This document shows positions 63,245-64,000 of a stretch of DNA of 64,000 bases, piece by piece (within the stretch, counting starts at the first letter, position 1; the number at the start of each line of letters is the position of its first letter). Made by a program: the position numbers and the translations under genes. The stretch comes from Planobispora rosea. Its GTDB lineage: Bacteria > Actinomycetota > Actinomycetes > Streptosporangiales > Streptosporangiaceae. The notes below the pieces were generated by a model. The model worked only from the letters and a program-made list of their open reading frames with translations, searched no databases and had not been told where the DNA came from. The stretch lies in the NCBI RefSeq assembly GCF_014648175.1, contig NZ_BMQP01000001.1, forward strand, positions 248,001-312,000, in the 5' to 3' direction.

Positions 63245-63273
63245 ACGCTACTGGACGGTCACTTGCGGGTCAA
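63245..63273 (-). promoter_or_regulatory. malate synthase promoter (TTGACC-N17-TAGCGT)
   Basis: On the minus strand TTGACC (63273-63268) and TAGCGT (63250-63245) are separated by exactly 17 bases, a near-consensus sigma-70-type promoter. Transcription would start near 63236, just upstream of the operator. Confidence 0.6.
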
Positions 63274-63450
63274 AGGCAGGGGCCTCCTCGGGTGCGTCTC
63301 AGGTCTCCCTCAGGGCCGATAGGGGGGCTTCCCGGATGGGATCCGGCGGTCCGGGCGGCCACAGTGGAGTCACACCCCCTCTTTCGAGGGAGGCGGAAAT
63401 CGGTCGGGAGAGGGAAGCGGTGGGCTTCCCCGGGAGTCGAGGATTGAGCC

Positions 63451-64000
63451 GTGAAGAAGAAGATGCTTGCCGCAGGGGCCGTCGTGGGCTCGGTCCTGGT
63501 GCTCTCCGCCTGCCAGTTCGACGGGTTCGGCCCGGGCGAGCAGGAGGTGGCCTCCTACGACGTGCCCGACAAGGTGCTGAGGCTCGTCGTGGACAGCGGG
63601 TCCGGGGACATCGTGGTCAACGAGTCCGACCGGACGGGGATCAGGGTCACCGAGACGATCCACTGGAAGCGGGACAAGCCGAAGACCGAGCACGTCGTGA
63701 GCGGTGACACCCTCACGCTGACGTACAGGTGCCCGGACCGCGTCGGCATGATGGTCTGCAGCGTCGACTACAAGGTCGAGATCCCGAAGGGGATGTCGGT
63801 CAAGACGGACACCGAATCGGGGGACATCATCCTGCGCTCGCTCAGCGGCGAGGTGGACGCGGGCACCGGCTCCGGCGACATCGAGGCCAGCACCCTGACG
63901 GGCAAGCGGTTCCTCGCCGACACCGGGTCGGGGAACGTCGAGGCGAAGTTCACCGCGGTGCCGGACGACGTGCAGGTCGAGACGGGCTCGGGTGACGCCA
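63451..64000 (+). CDS. DUF4097-type lipoprotein, 3' end outside the window
   Basis: 183 residues visible, open to the window edge. The N-terminus KKKMLAAGAVVGSVLVLSAC is a lipoprotein signal (Cys21 in VLSAC). The mature part has the repeated beta-strand pattern SGSGDIVV, TESGDIIL, TGSGDIEA, TGSGNVEA and TGSGDA typical of DUF4097 beta-helix proteins, with two Cys (YRCPDR, MVCSVD). GTG 63451 has GAGGA nine bases upstream; ATG 63463 is a possible alternative. It is divergent from aceB, with no predicted link. Confidence 0.85.
   Translation, partial: MKKKMLAAGAVVGSVLVLSACQFDGFGPGEQEVASYDVPDKVLRLVVDSGSGDIVVNESDRTGIRVTETIHWKRDKPKTEHVVSGDTLTLTYRCPDRVGMMVCSVDYKVEIPKGMSVKTDTESGDIILRSLSGEVDAGTGSGDIEASTLTGKRFLADTGSGNVEAKFTAVPDDVQVETGSGDA

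Overview
This is a 64-kb stretch of a high-GC actinomycete chromosome. The GC-rich codon bias, frequent GTG and TTG starts, and the recA-recX-rny / gluABCD / miaB / miaA-dapF neighbourhood point to the Streptosporangiales or Streptomyces side of the Actinobacteria. The taxon is inferred from gene order and protein style only; there is no rRNA gene in the window.

Region by region. (1) 0-19 kb is mostly conserved housekeeping: recA with a textbook LexA box, recX with a long low-complexity N-terminus, RNase Y, an S9 peptidase, a gluABCD glutamate importer, miaB, a LigB-like protein, RNase Z divergent from a methylguanine methyltransferase, miaA and dapF. (2) 19-30 kb holds a large helical-repeat protein, an SDR enzyme, a PMI-type cupin, and a C1-amine block: dimethylglycine oxidase followed by sarcosine oxidase soxB-soxD-soxA, where soxA and soxG are fused in one 1101-residue gene. 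(3) 30-47 kb is envelope and signalling: a secreted HNH nuclease, two PepSY proteins, a STAS/response-regulator/MASE1-kinase cluster, an OmpR-type two-component system, an ECF sigma factor with its CU044_5270-type partner, a LysR regulator, a metallo-hydrolase, an MFS exporter, and a cytosolic HEIGH metalloprotease. (4) 47-54 kb is a complete corrinoid methyltransferase module: DUF1638, a RACo-type corrinoid activator, an MtrH/MtgA-like pterin methyltransferase, a corrinoid protein, an IclR regulator, and a divergent non-pyrrolysine MttB homologue. (5) 54-64 kb has an orphan NarL-type kinase, an SPFH lipoprotein, a second IclR, glycolate oxidase glcDEF, a decayed DUF1016 nuclease remnant, malate synthase, and the start of a DUF4097 lipoprotein.

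How the genes may work together. The corrinoid module would remove one methyl group from a quaternary amine, plausibly glycine betaine, and pass it to tetrahydrofolate. Dimethylglycine oxidase and sarcosine oxidase would then take dimethylglycine to glycine. Glycolate oxidase and malate synthase handle glyoxylate. A TTCCA-N5-TGGAA inverted repeat lies in front of both mttB and malate synthase, suggesting one IclR-type regulator joins the two loci. The PepSY genes and a secreted-protein gene beside the OmpR-type system all carry TTNGCG-like direct repeats with an exact 11-bp pitch, suggesting a small regulon.

The strongest candidates for something new are the aerobic corrinoid module with its predicted operator, the soxA-soxG fusion, and the 11-bp-phased PepSY regulon. 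No tRNA, rRNA, CRISPR array, insertion sequence or prophage was recognised.
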